From assembly GCA_001404055.1 (NCBI GenBank), contig CXTY01000003.1, forward strand, positions 1-64,000: 64,000 nt of DNA. Direction: 5' to 3'. A model generated the notes under the pieces. It did no database searches, was not told the DNA's origin, and was given only the letters and a program-made list of their open reading frames with translations. This DNA comes from Roseibium album. GTDB lineage: Bacteria > Pseudomonadota > Alphaproteobacteria > Rhizobiales > Stappiaceae. The position numbers were made by a program, and so were the translations under genes. How positions within the stretch are numbered: the first letter of the stretch is position 1; each line of letters begins with the position of its first letter. This document shows positions 36,898 through 45,150 of this stretch, one piece after another.

Positions 36898-37662
36898 ATG
36901 AAGATTGAGGCGGATGAGTTGAAGTTTGATGGCCTGCGCCATGGTTTCTTCACGCGCAGAGGCGGCGTCTCCAATGGCATCTATCAAAGTCTCAACATCG
37001 GAGTTGGTTCCGATGACGCCAGAGACATGGTTCTGGAAAACCGCAACCGCGTTGCTTCAGAAATGGGCGTCGTCGCTGACCTGCTCATTTCGCCCTATCA
37101 GATCCACTCGCCTGACGTGATCACCGTCTCCGGACCGTTTGAAGACCGCGCGGAACGAAAGGCGGATGCGCTCGTCACAAATACTCCTGGATTGGCAATC
37201 GGCGTGTCGACAGCAGACTGTGGGCCCGTTCTTTTTGCGGATCCCGAGGCCCGGATTGTCGGCGCTGCCCATTCCGGTTGGAAAGGCGCGATTTCAGGCG
37301 TCCTGCAGAACACGGTGACCAGCATGGAGGCCCTTGGCGCCACCAGGGCGAACATCATTGCAGTGCTCGGTCCAACCATCTCGCAGAGAGCGTATGAAGT
37401 CGGTCCTGAGTTTCAAAAGCGTTTTGTTCAAGATGCAGCTGACAATCAGCGTTACTTCAATGCATCGGAACAGGCTGAACATTTCATGTTCGATCTTCCC
37501 GCCTTCATCACCGATCGTCTCAGGCAAATTGGTCTCGCGAATGTGGCGGATTTGGCCGAGTGTACCTATGCTGATGAAGACCGGTTTTTTTCTTATCGTC
37601 GTACCACGCACCGCAAGGAGCCGGACTACGGCCGCCAGATCAGTGCAATTGTATTAAGTTGA
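36898..37662 (+). CDS. pgeF: Peptidoglycan editing factor PgeF (laccase-domain protein)
   Basis: A 254-residue YfiH/DUF152 protein. In E. coli PgeF removes wrongly incorporated amino acids from peptidoglycan precursors; mammalian relatives act on purine nucleosides. The metal-site triad is visible: H in PYQIHSPDV, C in STADCGPVLF and H in GAAHSGWKGA. ATG 36898 has GGAG 7 nt upstream; the longer frame from 36679 overlaps the previous gene and is rejected. Third gene of the lgt run. Confidence 0.92.
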   Translation: MKIEADELKFDGLRHGFFTRRGGVSNGIYQSLNIGVGSDDARDMVLENRNRVASEMGVVADLLISPYQIHSPDVITVSGPFEDRAERKADALVTNTPGLAIGVSTADCGPVLFADPEARIVGAAHSGWKGAISGVLQNTVTSMEALGATRANIIAVLGPTISQRAYEVGPEFQKRFVQDAADNQRYFNASEQAEHFMFDLPAFITDRLRQIGLANVADLAECTYADEDRFFSYRRTTHRKEPDYGRQISAIVLS

Positions 37663-37671
37663 GGATGTTTC

Positions 37672-38829
37672 ATGGCACTTCATTTTTCCGATGCCGAATT
37701 TGAAAGCCGTTTTGAAAAGCTCAAAGCTGTCATGGAAGCAGAAAGGCTCGACGCGATGCTGCTATTTGCGCAGGAGAGCATGTACTGGCTGACGGGCTAT
37801 GACACCTTCGGCTTTTGTTTTTTCCAGTGCCTTGTGGTGACCAGGGAAGGACAAATGGTCCTGCTCACCAGATCGGCCGATCAGCGGCAGGCAAAACACA
37901 CGTCGAACCTCTCCGACATCCGCGTCTGGGTGGACAGGGGGTCAGCCAGCCCTGTTTTGCAGTTGAAAGACATGCTGTTCGATATGGACCTGCTCGGGAG
38001 CCGTCTCGGTGTTGAGTACGACACCCACGGCATGACAGGCAAGATTGCTCTTCAACTGAATGCCGAATTGACCAGCTTCGCGAACATCAGTGATGCGTCC
38101 GACCTGATCCCGGAGCTACGCGCGGTAAAGTCGCCGGAAGAAATTACCTATGTGCGCAAGGCTGCTGAGCTTGCCGACGAGGCCTTCCATGCTGCCATGG
38201 ATGAAATCAAACCGGGTGTCAGCGAGGGCCATATACTCGCGGCAATGCAGGGTGCGATTTTTGAAGGCGGCGGCGATTACCCCGGGAACGAGTTTATCAT
38301 CGGGTCCGGAGCCGACGCGCTTTTGTGCCGCTACAAGGCCGGTCGCAGGAACCTGACTGCCCAGGATCAGATCACATTGGAATGGGCAGGCAGTTACCGC
38401 CACTACCATGCTGCTGTCATGCGCACGGTGGTCATCGGTACGCCAACCGACAGACATCAGGAAATGTATGTCGCGGCCAGAGAGGCGCTTTCTGCAGTCG
38501 AGACTCAACTGGTTACCGGCAAGACGTTCGGAGACGTTTTTGATGCCCATGCCGAGCGCATGGACGCTCACGACATGATGCAGCACCGTCTGAATGCGTG
38601 TGGCTATTCGCTCGGTGCGCGATTTACGCCGAGCTGGATGGACACGCCGATGGCCTACAAGGCCAACCCGGCCGAAGTGAAGCCTAATATGGTGATCTTC
38701 ATGCATATGATCTTGATGGATTCCATTACCGGGACGGCAATGACATTGGGACAAACCTACCTGACAACGGAAGGTGCACCTGAGAGCTTATCCACGCTGC
38801 CCCTCGACCTGCCGGTCAAGTCAGGCTAA
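37672..38829 (+). CDS. M24-fold (creatinase/prolidase-like) protein lacking metal ligands
   Basis: A 385-residue pita-bread-fold protein: creatinase N-terminal domain (~8-140, FAQESMYWLTGYDTFGF) and M24 C-terminal domain (~150-375). In true M24 metallopeptidases five residues (D, D, H, E, E) bind two metals. Here the corresponding positions read LEWAG (D to E), YHAAVMRT (D to A), CGYSLGA (H to Y), VIFMHMI (E lost) and TAMTLGQ (E lost). So it is probably a metal-free hydrolase of the creatinase/ectoine-hydrolase type, acting on a C-N bond, or a binding protein. It is 9 nt after pgeF, hence in that operon. Confidence 0.85.
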   Translation: MALHFSDAEFESRFEKLKAVMEAERLDAMLLFAQESMYWLTGYDTFGFCFFQCLVVTREGQMVLLTRSADQRQAKHTSNLSDIRVWVDRGSASPVLQLKDMLFDMDLLGSRLGVEYDTHGMTGKIALQLNAELTSFANISDASDLIPELRAVKSPEEITYVRKAAELADEAFHAAMDEIKPGVSEGHILAAMQGAIFEGGGDYPGNEFIIGSGADALLCRYKAGRRNLTAQDQITLEWAGSYRHYHAAVMRTVVIGTPTDRHQEMYVAAREALSAVETQLVTGKTFGDVFDAHAERMDAHDMMQHRLNACGYSLGARFTPSWMDTPMAYKANPAEVKPNMVIFMHMILMDSITGTAMTLGQTYLTTEGAPESLSTLPLDLPVKSG

Positions 38830-38893
38830 ACCTTTTGCAAATTGGCGGTTCATTTCATCTTAGTAGGTTAGGTGTAGATGGTCCGCATTCACG

Positions 38894-39445
38894 ATGCACA
38901 AGTCACCGTTACCAGGCCGTTTCATGCTCGACTTTTCCAGACAGAGTTCTTTTTCCCCCTTGCGGGTTCTGGCAGGTTTCCTGCTTCTGGCCGGCCTAGC
39001 GGCTTGCCAGGGCTCACCGCAACCACCCAGCCCTATCGCGACAACAGCACCTGTTCCGACAATTGCTGGTCAGGTGGACGCGGAAGAAGGTGTCACCTTT
39101 GCCTTTGAGCCCTTTACAGGAGCCCCAGGCAATATCGCGGATACTCTGTCGGAGTTTATTGGTGCAGAGGCCCGCGATCAGGGGATCACTCTGGTTCGGC
39201 GTGTCGGTGCAAGCGCCACATATCGTGTGAACGGTTATCTGTCTGCAACGGGTCAGCCTTCGACGGGAACCGTATTTTATGTCTTCGATATCGTTGACGG
39301 TTCGGGACGACGTGTGAAACGAATCTCCGGCACCGAGGCGACTGGTGGCGCTTCTGGAGACCCCTGGCGATCGGTGAGTGCGGCCACGCTGTCACGGATT
39401 GCCAACAGATCCATGGTAGAAATCAAAGCTTGGCTCAACCGATAA
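38894..39445 (+). CDS. Predicted lipoprotein of unknown function
   Basis: A 183-residue protein with a lipoprotein signal: hydrophobic VLAGFLLLAGLAAC with the lipobox LAAC and then QGS, so the mature protein is anchored by that Cys. An alternative ATG at 38924 gives a more compact signal (173 residues); neither start has a strong ribosome binding site. The mature part contains a VTFAFEPFTGAPGNIADTLSEFI... ATYRVNGYLSATG region, suggesting a small alpha/beta fold. Conserved in this place before prs in related genomes by memory; function unknown. Confidence 0.8.
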   Translation: MHKSPLPGRFMLDFSRQSSFSPLRVLAGFLLLAGLAACQGSPQPPSPIATTAPVPTIAGQVDAEEGVTFAFEPFTGAPGNIADTLSEFIGAEARDQGITLVRRVGASATYRVNGYLSATGQPSTGTVFYVFDIVDGSGRRVKRISGTEATGGASGDPWRSVSAATLSRIANRSMVEIKAWLNR

Positions 39446-39683
39446 TGAGCAATTAGCCGGATAAATCCCGGACCACATCAGAAAAAATCAAAAAAAGCGG
39501 GTTTCCTGCGTCAAGGGCTGTTGTGGTCCGAGTGGTAGGTTGTTACAACGCCGCCGCCTGCCAAGGGTTTTCAAGAGATTCTCTACGCGCTGGCATTTGT
39601 TACGACCTAGGCCCTTTCCGTGTGCTTGTCTGGCCCGATCCTGCCCTGCAAGCCCGGTGTCGCACCAGAAGGACTTGCGGCTC

Positions 39684-40616
39684 ATGAAGATCGTCGCGGG
39701 CAACTCCAACCGAGCCCTGGCTGAGGAAATTTCCAACTATCTGGAAGTTCCTTTGGCCAAATGTCAGGTCCGGCGGTTTGCCGACCAGGAAATCTTCGTA
39801 GAAATCCAAGAAAATGTACGCGGCGAAGACGTATTCGTCGTGCAACCAACCAGCTACCCAGCCAATGACCACTTGATGGAACTGCTCATCATCATTGATG
39901 CTGCGCGCAGATCCTCCGCTCGCCGTATTACGGCAGTGCTGCCCTATTTCGGCTATGCCCGCCAGGACCGCCGAGCGTCAGGCAGAACTCCCATTTCGGC
40001 AAAGCTGGTCGCAAACCTTATTACGGAAGCCGGTGCAGACCGCGTTTTGACCCTGGATCTCCACGCTGGACAGATCCAGGGTTTTTTCGATCTGCCGACA
40101 GACAACCTGTTCGCGGCTCCCGTCATGACCCGCGACATCAAGGAACGCTACGCCACTGACAATGTCATGGTCGTGTCTCCAGATGTCGGTGGTGTGGTTC
40201 GCGCCCGCGCACTTGCCAAACGCATCGATGCCCCGCTTTCCATCGTGGACAAACGCCGTGACAAGCCCGGGGAATCGGAAGTCATGAACATCATCGGTGA
40301 GGTGAATGGGTTTGACTGTATTCTGGTCGACGATATCGTCGACAGTGGCGGCACCCTGTGCAATGCAGCCGAGGCCTTGCTCGCCAAGGGCGCAAAGTCG
40401 GTGACTGCCTATATCACGCACGGTGTTCTCTCCGGAGGCGCAGTCGCCCGTGTCACGTCTTCGATGCTGAAAGAGCTGGTCATCACCAACTCAATCGAGC
40501 CGACGGCGGCAATCACGGCGGCAGCAAACATCCGCGCCATCTCGATCGCACCGCTGATTGGCGAAGCAATCAACCGCACAGCCCTCGAAAAATCAGTTTC
40601 GAGCCTGTTCAGCTGA
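39684..40616 (+). CDS. prs: Ribose-phosphate pyrophosphokinase
   Basis: Makes PRPP from ribose-5-phosphate and ATP, feeding purine, pyrimidine, His, Trp and NAD synthesis (and the apt enzyme at 63 kb). The 310-residue protein has the class I features: [11 protein letters not shown], the flexible loop YARQDRR (~95-101), [12 protein letters not shown] (~128-139) and the PRPP-binding loop [14 protein letters not shown] (~213-226). ATG 39684 has AAGGA upstream; the earlier in-frame start lacks support. A strong terminator follows. Confidence 0.97.
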   Translation: MKIVAGNSNRALAEEISNYLEVPLAKCQVRRFADQEIFVEIQENVRGEDVFVVQPTSYPANDHLMELLIIIDAARRSSARRITAVLPYFGYARQDRRASGRTPISAKLVANLITEAGADRVLTLDLHAGQIQGFFDLPTDNLFAAPVMTRDIKERYATDNVMVVSPDVGGVVRARALAKRIDAPLSIVDKRRDKPGESEVMNIIGEVNGFDCILVDDIVDSGGTLCNAAEALLAKGAKSVTAYITHGVLSGGAVARVTSSMLKELVITNSIEPTAAITAAANIRAISIAPLIGEAINRTALEKSVSSLFS

Positions 40617-40630
40617 TTGAACGGATACTG

Positions 40631-40668
40631 AAAAAAAGGCCGGTCTCGATGAGACCGGCCTTTATTTT
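40631..40668. terminator. Bidirectional terminator between prs and the Cache-HAMP gene
   Basis: A 13-bp perfect stem (40635-40647 with 40651-40663) around GAT, with TTTATTTTT after it on the plus strand and a run of A before it (T on the minus strand). It can stop transcription from both converging genes, 15 nt after prs and 16 nt after the Cache-HAMP stop. Confidence 0.95.
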
Positions 40669-40683
40669 TGATCTCGGACCGGA

Positions 40684-42021
40684 TCAAGCGGTCGCAACAT
40701 CCGCAACGAACCTGTCGACCAATTCCTTGACACGTTTCGCCTGCGCATCGCTTTCTTCGTCAGCAACCCACTGATCGACTTCAAGCTGCTGCCGTCGGAT
40801 TTCAATTGTCCGGAAATCTGCAACAGCTGTTGCCATGTCATCAATTTCATCACCGCCTGCCCTTGCTGAGACCTCAACCGTTGGGTTGCCATCCAACATT
40901 TGTGACATTGCGTCCGAAAGGCGTTTGATACGACCCGTCAGGCCTCTTGCGACTAAGGCGCCGACGGCAACGGCAGCGAGCGTGCAAATAACGATAAGAC
41001 CAAGGATCAGGTTCATCAGGAAAGTCAGCGGCGCTTCGACTTCTGCCGTTTCTTGTGTCACCACAACGGCGTAGTTGCGCCCAAGGAATTCAAAAGGGAC
41101 AACCGCAGCCTCAACATCAGCACCCAGCAAACCAGCCAGCCTGACATAGTTTCGGCTGTTGCCAAGAACAGACATGACTTCCCTGCGGCTCAAGCTTGAA
41201 TAAAGGAGCTCGCTGACATCGTCCGTTCTGTGACTATCGTTTTGTATGAGGCCGTTTTCATTCACAAGAAAGACGTTGCCTGTTTTCCCAAGGTCGGCGT
41301 ATTCGGCAAGCAACAAGCTGATCTTGTCAGTCGGAACATGGTGGATCAGCGCTCCTATATTCTTGTTCCCGATGCTTACAGGAGCCGAAAAGAAGCTGGT
41401 CGGTTTATCAGAATTTGGTCGATATGCCTGGAGATCAAAGAAGTGGGCGCTTTCAGCACCTCCCTCCATTGCACGTTCGAATGCCAGGGCAACATTGGCC
41501 GTTTCCCATTCCGGTGAACGCAGGTCGGCAGCGAAATCGGATCGTTTGCGGACTGAATACACGACACGACCTTCTGAATTGATCAGTAGGGTATCCTGTA
41601 TCCCGTTCTCTTGTGCGAGCTGTCGCAGAATGGGGTGAAATTTGCTGTGAGACCGGTCGTAGGGTTTTTGACCGGCCTTCGCCAATTCTGCACGCTCATT
41701 TTCCGGGTGAGGGTTGTCCGTGATGTAGGACTTGATGAGGATGGACCCGGCCTTGCTGCCGTGTTGAACCCACCCCTTCTCGAAGTCTGCGAGTGCTGCA
41801 CGCACTGTTTTGCTCTGCGCGTTGGATAACAAGGTTGAGCGAACCCCGTTCAGTACACTCAACAACTTGTCTTTTCGGCCTTCGGCAACTGCCATCAACC
41901 GTCCTTCTGCCTGTGAGCGAACGATGCCAACTCCGGCCAGATAACTGGCACCGCCGACCACAACACAACACACCAGAACCAATCCTGCGAACACCGCAGG
42001 AAGCTTCCTTGTAACCCTCAC
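40684..42021 (-). CDS. Cache-HAMP membrane protein ending before any output domain
   Basis: A 445-residue protein built like the front of a methyl-accepting chemotaxis protein. TM1 (~8-30), a large periplasmic dCache-type sensor (~35-330, with DTLLINSEGRVVYSVRKRSD and GNVFLVNENGLIQND repeats), TM2 (~333-358) and HAMP (~359-412). About 30 more residues form the start of a coiled coil (DAQAKRVKELVDRFVADVAT), then a stop codon. The ~250-residue MCP signalling tip is absent. Only 67 nt separate the stop from prs and these hold a terminator, so no frameshifted remainder exists. It lies 48 nt downstream of a secreted PDC sensor gene. Confidence 0.88.
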   Translation of the reverse strand: MRVTRKLPAVFAGLVLVCCVVVGGASYLAGVGIVRSQAEGRLMAVAEGRKDKLLSVLNGVRSTLLSNAQSKTVRAALADFEKGWVQHGSKAGSILIKSYITDNPHPENERAELAKAGQKPYDRSHSKFHPILRQLAQENGIQDTLLINSEGRVVYSVRKRSDFAADLRSPEWETANVALAFERAMEGGAESAHFFDLQAYRPNSDKPTSFFSAPVSIGNKNIGALIHHVPTDKISLLLAEYADLGKTGNVFLVNENGLIQNDSHRTDDVSELLYSSLSRREVMSVLGNSRNYVRLAGLLGADVEAAVVPFEFLGRNYAVVVTQETAEVEAPLTFLMNLILGLIVICTLAAVAVGALVARGLTGRIKRLSDAMSQMLDGNPTVEVSARAGGDEIDDMATAVADFRTIEIRRQQLEVDQWVADEESDAQAKRVKELVDRFVADVATA

Positions 42022-42069
42022 CCGTTTTCCTTTGAGCTAGGACGATCTAACGCCCTGTTTTTTTATATC

Positions 42070-42639
42070 TTACAGACGGCCGACGTTCACGCCGAAGGTG
42101 ACAGCACCAATGGTTTCACCGCTGGCAGGGTCAACAACACTCACGCTGACCTGGCTCTGCAACTGCTGCGTACTGTCGTCCTGCTCAAGCTCACCAACGT
42201 GAACGGCGTCTGCGCCCTTCAGGAAAGTTTCTTTCCATTTGGCCTCATCGCCCTGCCAATAATCCGAAGTTGCAGCGCTCTGGCCGACATTCAGTCCCTT
42301 GGCGTCCATAACGAAGATTTCCGTGAAAAGCCCGACACTACTCTTCTGCTGACCAGCGAGATAGCGCGACAGATCGTTACTCAGAACACCTTCGATCATG
42401 GGTTTGTCGCCAGCTTTCGTCTCGGCGCGCCAGGTTTTGTCGAGCGCGTCTACTTTTGCCTGGTCGTAGGAAGCAGTCGCTTCGTTCTGCGCCTGGACGG
42501 CTGCGATCACTTCGGCTGAGGTGGCAATGTTAGCAATATCTCCTGCTGCCAACTCTTCGAGTTCTGTTTGGAAGCCGTTTGCGAATACGATATTTGCAGC
42601 GAGAACGCTCATTGCAACAGTTGACATAAGTATTTTCAT
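42070..42639 (-). CDS. Secreted PDC/Cache-type sensor protein
   Basis: A stand-alone periplasmic ligand-binding protein of 189 residues. The ATG at 42639 has GGAG 8 nt upstream and begins a Sec signal peptide (MKILMSTVAMSVLAANIVFA). The mature part is helical at first (ELAAGDIANIATSAEVIAAVQAQN), then a Cache/PDC fold: LFTEIFVMDAKGLNVGQSAATSDYWQGDE... QSQVSVSVVDPASGETIGAVTFGVNV. There is no membrane anchor or output domain. With the Cache-HAMP gene 48 nt downstream it forms an apparent two-gene operon, perhaps a soluble binder feeding a membrane partner. Confidence 0.85.
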   Translation of the reverse strand: MKILMSTVAMSVLAANIVFANGFQTELEELAAGDIANIATSAEVIAAVQAQNEATASYDQAKVDALDKTWRAETKAGDKPMIEGVLSNDLSRYLAGQQKSSVGLFTEIFVMDAKGLNVGQSAATSDYWQGDEAKWKETFLKGADAVHVGELEQDDSTQQLQSQVSVSVVDPASGETIGAVTFGVNVGRL

Positions 42640-42852
42640 CAGTATCTCCAACAGTAAGGGTCCTCGTATACTTGAACAAAAACAATTTAAACAAAGGTAT
42701 ATAAAGTTATCACCTATAGTTGCACAATTAGATTTGATTAGTACCATAAATTGGTAAATACAACCCAAGATAACTGCAAGGAACCGTTACGTGAGCAGGT
42801 TCTGGGCGCTGGATGCCTGACGCACAGGTAGCCCCGTGCGCCAGATGCATCA

Positions 42853-43617
42853 TTATTTGTCGGTTATTTCACCCGGCAGACTCAGATCTCCTGAAGCTAC
42901 GTCAAAGACATCGACGACACAGGCAAGCGGCGCGTGAATGTTCTGGTTGATACGCAGAGCCGAAGTCACGCCGTCATATTTCATTCCTTCGACAATCGAA
43001 GGATCGTCAAACGCGACATTGATGGCGATTTCCGGCCCGTCAAACACCGGAGAAAAGCCAGGACTGTCGATATAGATCGGCACACCTGGCCATGTCGCAG
43101 GCATTTTAGGCGCGGCACCCTCCGCAATATCCTGCACGGAAAGCGAACCGGCTCCACATGCCCCGTTGGGCGTCAAGACAACCCAGTGCGAATGCCACTT
43201 GTCCCCGTCATTTCCGACGTCACCATCACCACTTTCATCAAATAGCGGTGTGTCGTCGAAGTCCGGGTGAATTGCCGCAGCAAGTGCCAGAACGCCCTTC
43301 CCGCCTTCAAATCCAACTGACGCAGGGTCAAGAGACGTTGGCCAGACATAAGTATGGATGCCAGCGCCGCCAAACGCGCCTTTAGCTTCAGGCTGAGAGG
43401 TACCGGCAGCGCCCTTGAGGGTCATATGGAAAGTCACGATGCGGCCCTTCCGGTGCACATGGGCGGCCAGAATGTCGTAGGTTTGGTCGGCCTCCACGTT
43501 TTCCGGCGACAAAACCGCGCCACTCTGGTTCACCGCGTGGTGACTATGATCGCCGCCTGCCAAAGCCGCGGCCGGTAGTCCTGCGACGAGCAAGCTTCCC
43601 AATAATGATTTCAACAT
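42853..43617 (-). CDS. Secreted His-rich, acidic-loop protein of unknown function
   Basis: A 254-residue exported protein; ATG 43617 has a perfect AAGGAG 6 nt upstream. The signal peptide (MLKSLLGSLLVAGLPAAALA) is followed by GGDHSHHAVN, a His cluster that suggests metal binding. Further on, DESGDGDVGNDGDKWHSHW (~145-163) has the spacing of acidic calcium-binding loops plus two His. There are two Cys in the mature part. No family recognised. It is divergent from a MarR gene across a perfect 14-bp inverted repeat, so it is probably that regulator's target. Confidence 0.8.
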   Translation of the reverse strand: MLKSLLGSLLVAGLPAAALAGGDHSHHAVNQSGAVLSPENVEADQTYDILAAHVHRKGRIVTFHMTLKGAAGTSQPEAKGAFGGAGIHTYVWPTSLDPASVGFEGGKGVLALAAAIHPDFDDTPLFDESGDGDVGNDGDKWHSHWVVLTPNGACGAGSLSVQDIAEGAAPKMPATWPGVPIYIDSPGFSPVFDGPEIAINVAFDDPSIVEGMKYDGVTSALRINQNIHAPLACVVDVFDVASGDLSLPGEITDK

Positions 43618-43651
43618 GACTAACTCCTTGTTTGAGAGAGTCACTCTAATA

Positions 43652-43694
43652 GTAGCGAGTCGAAACTATTGCAAGTTTAATTTCGACTCGCTAC
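43652..43694. promoter_or_regulatory. Perfect 14-bp inverted repeat in the MarR divergon
   Basis: GTAGCGAGTCGAAA (43652-43665) and its exact complement TTTCGACTCGCTAC (43681-43694) flank a 15-bp AT-rich spacer. The repeat ends 9 bp before the MarR start and lies 35 bp upstream of the secreted-protein start, so a bound regulator would cover both promoters. Each arm also contains the short dyad CGA-G-TCG. Confidence 0.85.
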
Positions 43695-43703
43695 ATATTA
43701 TTC

Positions 43704-44255
43704 ATGACCGAACCATCACAGACGCAAATCATCCGGGATTTGATCGACCGACTGGGCCGCCTGAGTGCCGCCGAAGAATGGAATGGGCCATTAAACCCGT
43801 CACAATTTGCCGCGCTGTCCTATTTGGCACGCGCAAACAGGTTCTCGCGCGCGCCCTCCCATGTTGCCGACTATCTCGCCACAACGCGTGGAACCGCTTC
43901 GCAAACGCTCAAGGCGCTAGCCCGCAAAGACATGATTGAGGAAACCCGATCTGAGGCCGACAAGCGAAGCATCAGTTATGATGTAACGACTTCAGGCACA
44001 GAGCTTCTATCGACCTCAACCGGTCTCGATCAAGTGATCGGATCTCTTCCCGGCGACATTCAAAACTCTCTGGCGTCTTCGCTGAAGGCACTTGTATTGA
44101 CGGCGCTGCATCAACGCGGCGGCAGATCGTTTGGCGTCTGCAACACTTGCCGGCACCACGAAAAGTCCAAAACAGGAAGCTATTGCCGACTGCTTGAAGT
44201 ATCTCTTTCGGCAATCGACTCCACGCAGATTTGCCATGAACACGCTGCCCAATAG
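43704..44255 (+). CDS. MarR-family regulator with C-terminal Cys cluster
   Basis: A 183-residue MarR protein. The winged helix (~35-95) contains PSHVADYLATTRGTASQTLKALARKDMIEE and the wing RSEADKRSISYDVT. After the dimer helices comes FGVCNTCRHHEKSKTGSYC... ICHEH: Cys146, Cys149, Cys161, Cys177 with nearby His (CxxC-x11-C-x15-C). This suggests zinc, iron-sulfur or thiol-redox sensing. I recall similar tails in other alphaproteobacterial MarR proteins. It is predicted to bind the 43652-43694 repeat and is followed 12 nt later by a MOSC gene. Confidence 0.88.
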   Translation: MTEPSQTQIIRDLIDRLGRLSAAEEWNGPLNPSQFAALSYLARANRFSRAPSHVADYLATTRGTASQTLKALARKDMIEETRSEADKRSISYDVTTSGTELLSTSTGLDQVIGSLPGDIQNSLASSLKALVLTALHQRGGRSFGVCNTCRHHEKSKTGSYCRLLEVSLSAIDSTQICHEHAAQ

Positions 44256-44267
44256 GAAATTCACGAC

Positions 44268-44954
44268 ATGACCCAAAGCGCGCGCATTTTGAACTTGTAT
44301 CTGGGCAAGCCGGAACATCGTTGGGAGGGCAAAGCCCCTTCCGCTATTTGCAAGACTTCTGCCACATCGCCTATTGAAGTCACCACGACCGGCCTGACAG
44401 GAGATCAACAGGCCGATCTGGCCGTGCACGGTGGGCCGGAAAAAGCGCTGCACATCTACCCGTCAGAACACTATGCCCACTGGAAAACCGCCTTTCCCGA
44501 AAAAGAAGCTATCTACAAGCCTGGCGGCTTTGGCGAGAACCTATCCACTGAGGGCTTCGTCGAACAGGACTTGTGCATCGGCGATATATTCGCCGTTGGC
44601 TCGGTTCGGCTGCAGATTTCGCAAGGTCGCCAGCCCTGCTGGAAGCTGAACCTGCATGCAGATAATCCTGCGCAAGCAGCAGCCTTTCAGAAGTCGGGAC
44701 GAACCGGCTGGTATTTCAGGGTTCTGGAAACGGGATCGATCTCCGCCGGTGACACAATCGAAGTCGTTGACCGTCCATGTCCCGACTGGAACTTGCACGA
44801 GGTTATCCTGGCAAGATTTAACCCGCGTCTTGCGCCTGACATCGCGCTTGCGCTCGCCAACCTTGAGGAGTTGGCTGAGCCCTGGAGGGCTTCCTTTGCC
44901 AAAAAGGCCAACCCGGGATATGCCGAAGACACATCAAGGCGTCTCAAAGGATAA
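44268..44954 (+). CDS. MOSC-domain protein (YiiM-like)
   Basis: A 228-residue MOSC protein resembling E. coli YiiM, which protects against hydroxylated purine analogues with molybdenum cofactor. The core contains TTTGLTGDQQADLAVHGGPEKALHIYP and the conserved Cys of ISQGRQPCWKLN (~Cys125). The helical C-terminal part (~165-228) is YiiM-like. It is co-transcribed with the MarR regulator (12-nt gap), so both may respond to the same stress; moaD and moaE are 19 kb away. Confidence 0.88.
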   Translation: MTQSARILNLYLGKPEHRWEGKAPSAICKTSATSPIEVTTTGLTGDQQADLAVHGGPEKALHIYPSEHYAHWKTAFPEKEAIYKPGGFGENLSTEGFVEQDLCIGDIFAVGSVRLQISQGRQPCWKLNLHADNPAQAAAFQKSGRTGWYFRVLETGSISAGDTIEVVDRPCPDWNLHEVILARFNPRLAPDIALALANLEELAEPWRASFAKKANPGYAEDTSRRLKG

Positions 44955-45005
44955 AAACCGGCACCAAAATCGGGTCGGATTATGATCTTGAAAGGTCGGG
45001 AGCTC

Positions 45006-45033
45006 TTGCATCCCTTTGGCTTTTCCGCTATAC
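45006..45033 (+). promoter_or_regulatory. Candidate sigma-70-type promoter for rplY
   Basis: TTGCAT (45006-45011), 16 bp, CTATAC (45028-45033). This resembles the alphaproteobacterial housekeeping pattern and leaves a ~110-nt leader before rplY. Confidence 0.45.
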
Positions 45034-45150
45034 GCGCGCTCGCGCCTCACCCCTGGAGGAGGCGCTTCTGGACCGAATCCGGACAATTCAAGTCTTTTTG
45101 CAAGGCGTGGTCGTTCGCCGGTCCGTATCATACACTCAAGGAGTTTTGTC

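Noticed and set aside
40684-42021. The Cache-HAMP gene as a simple frameshift of a full chemoreceptor.
   Set aside because: Only 67 nt, mostly a terminator, lie between its stop and prs, so there is no room for a signalling domain in any frame.
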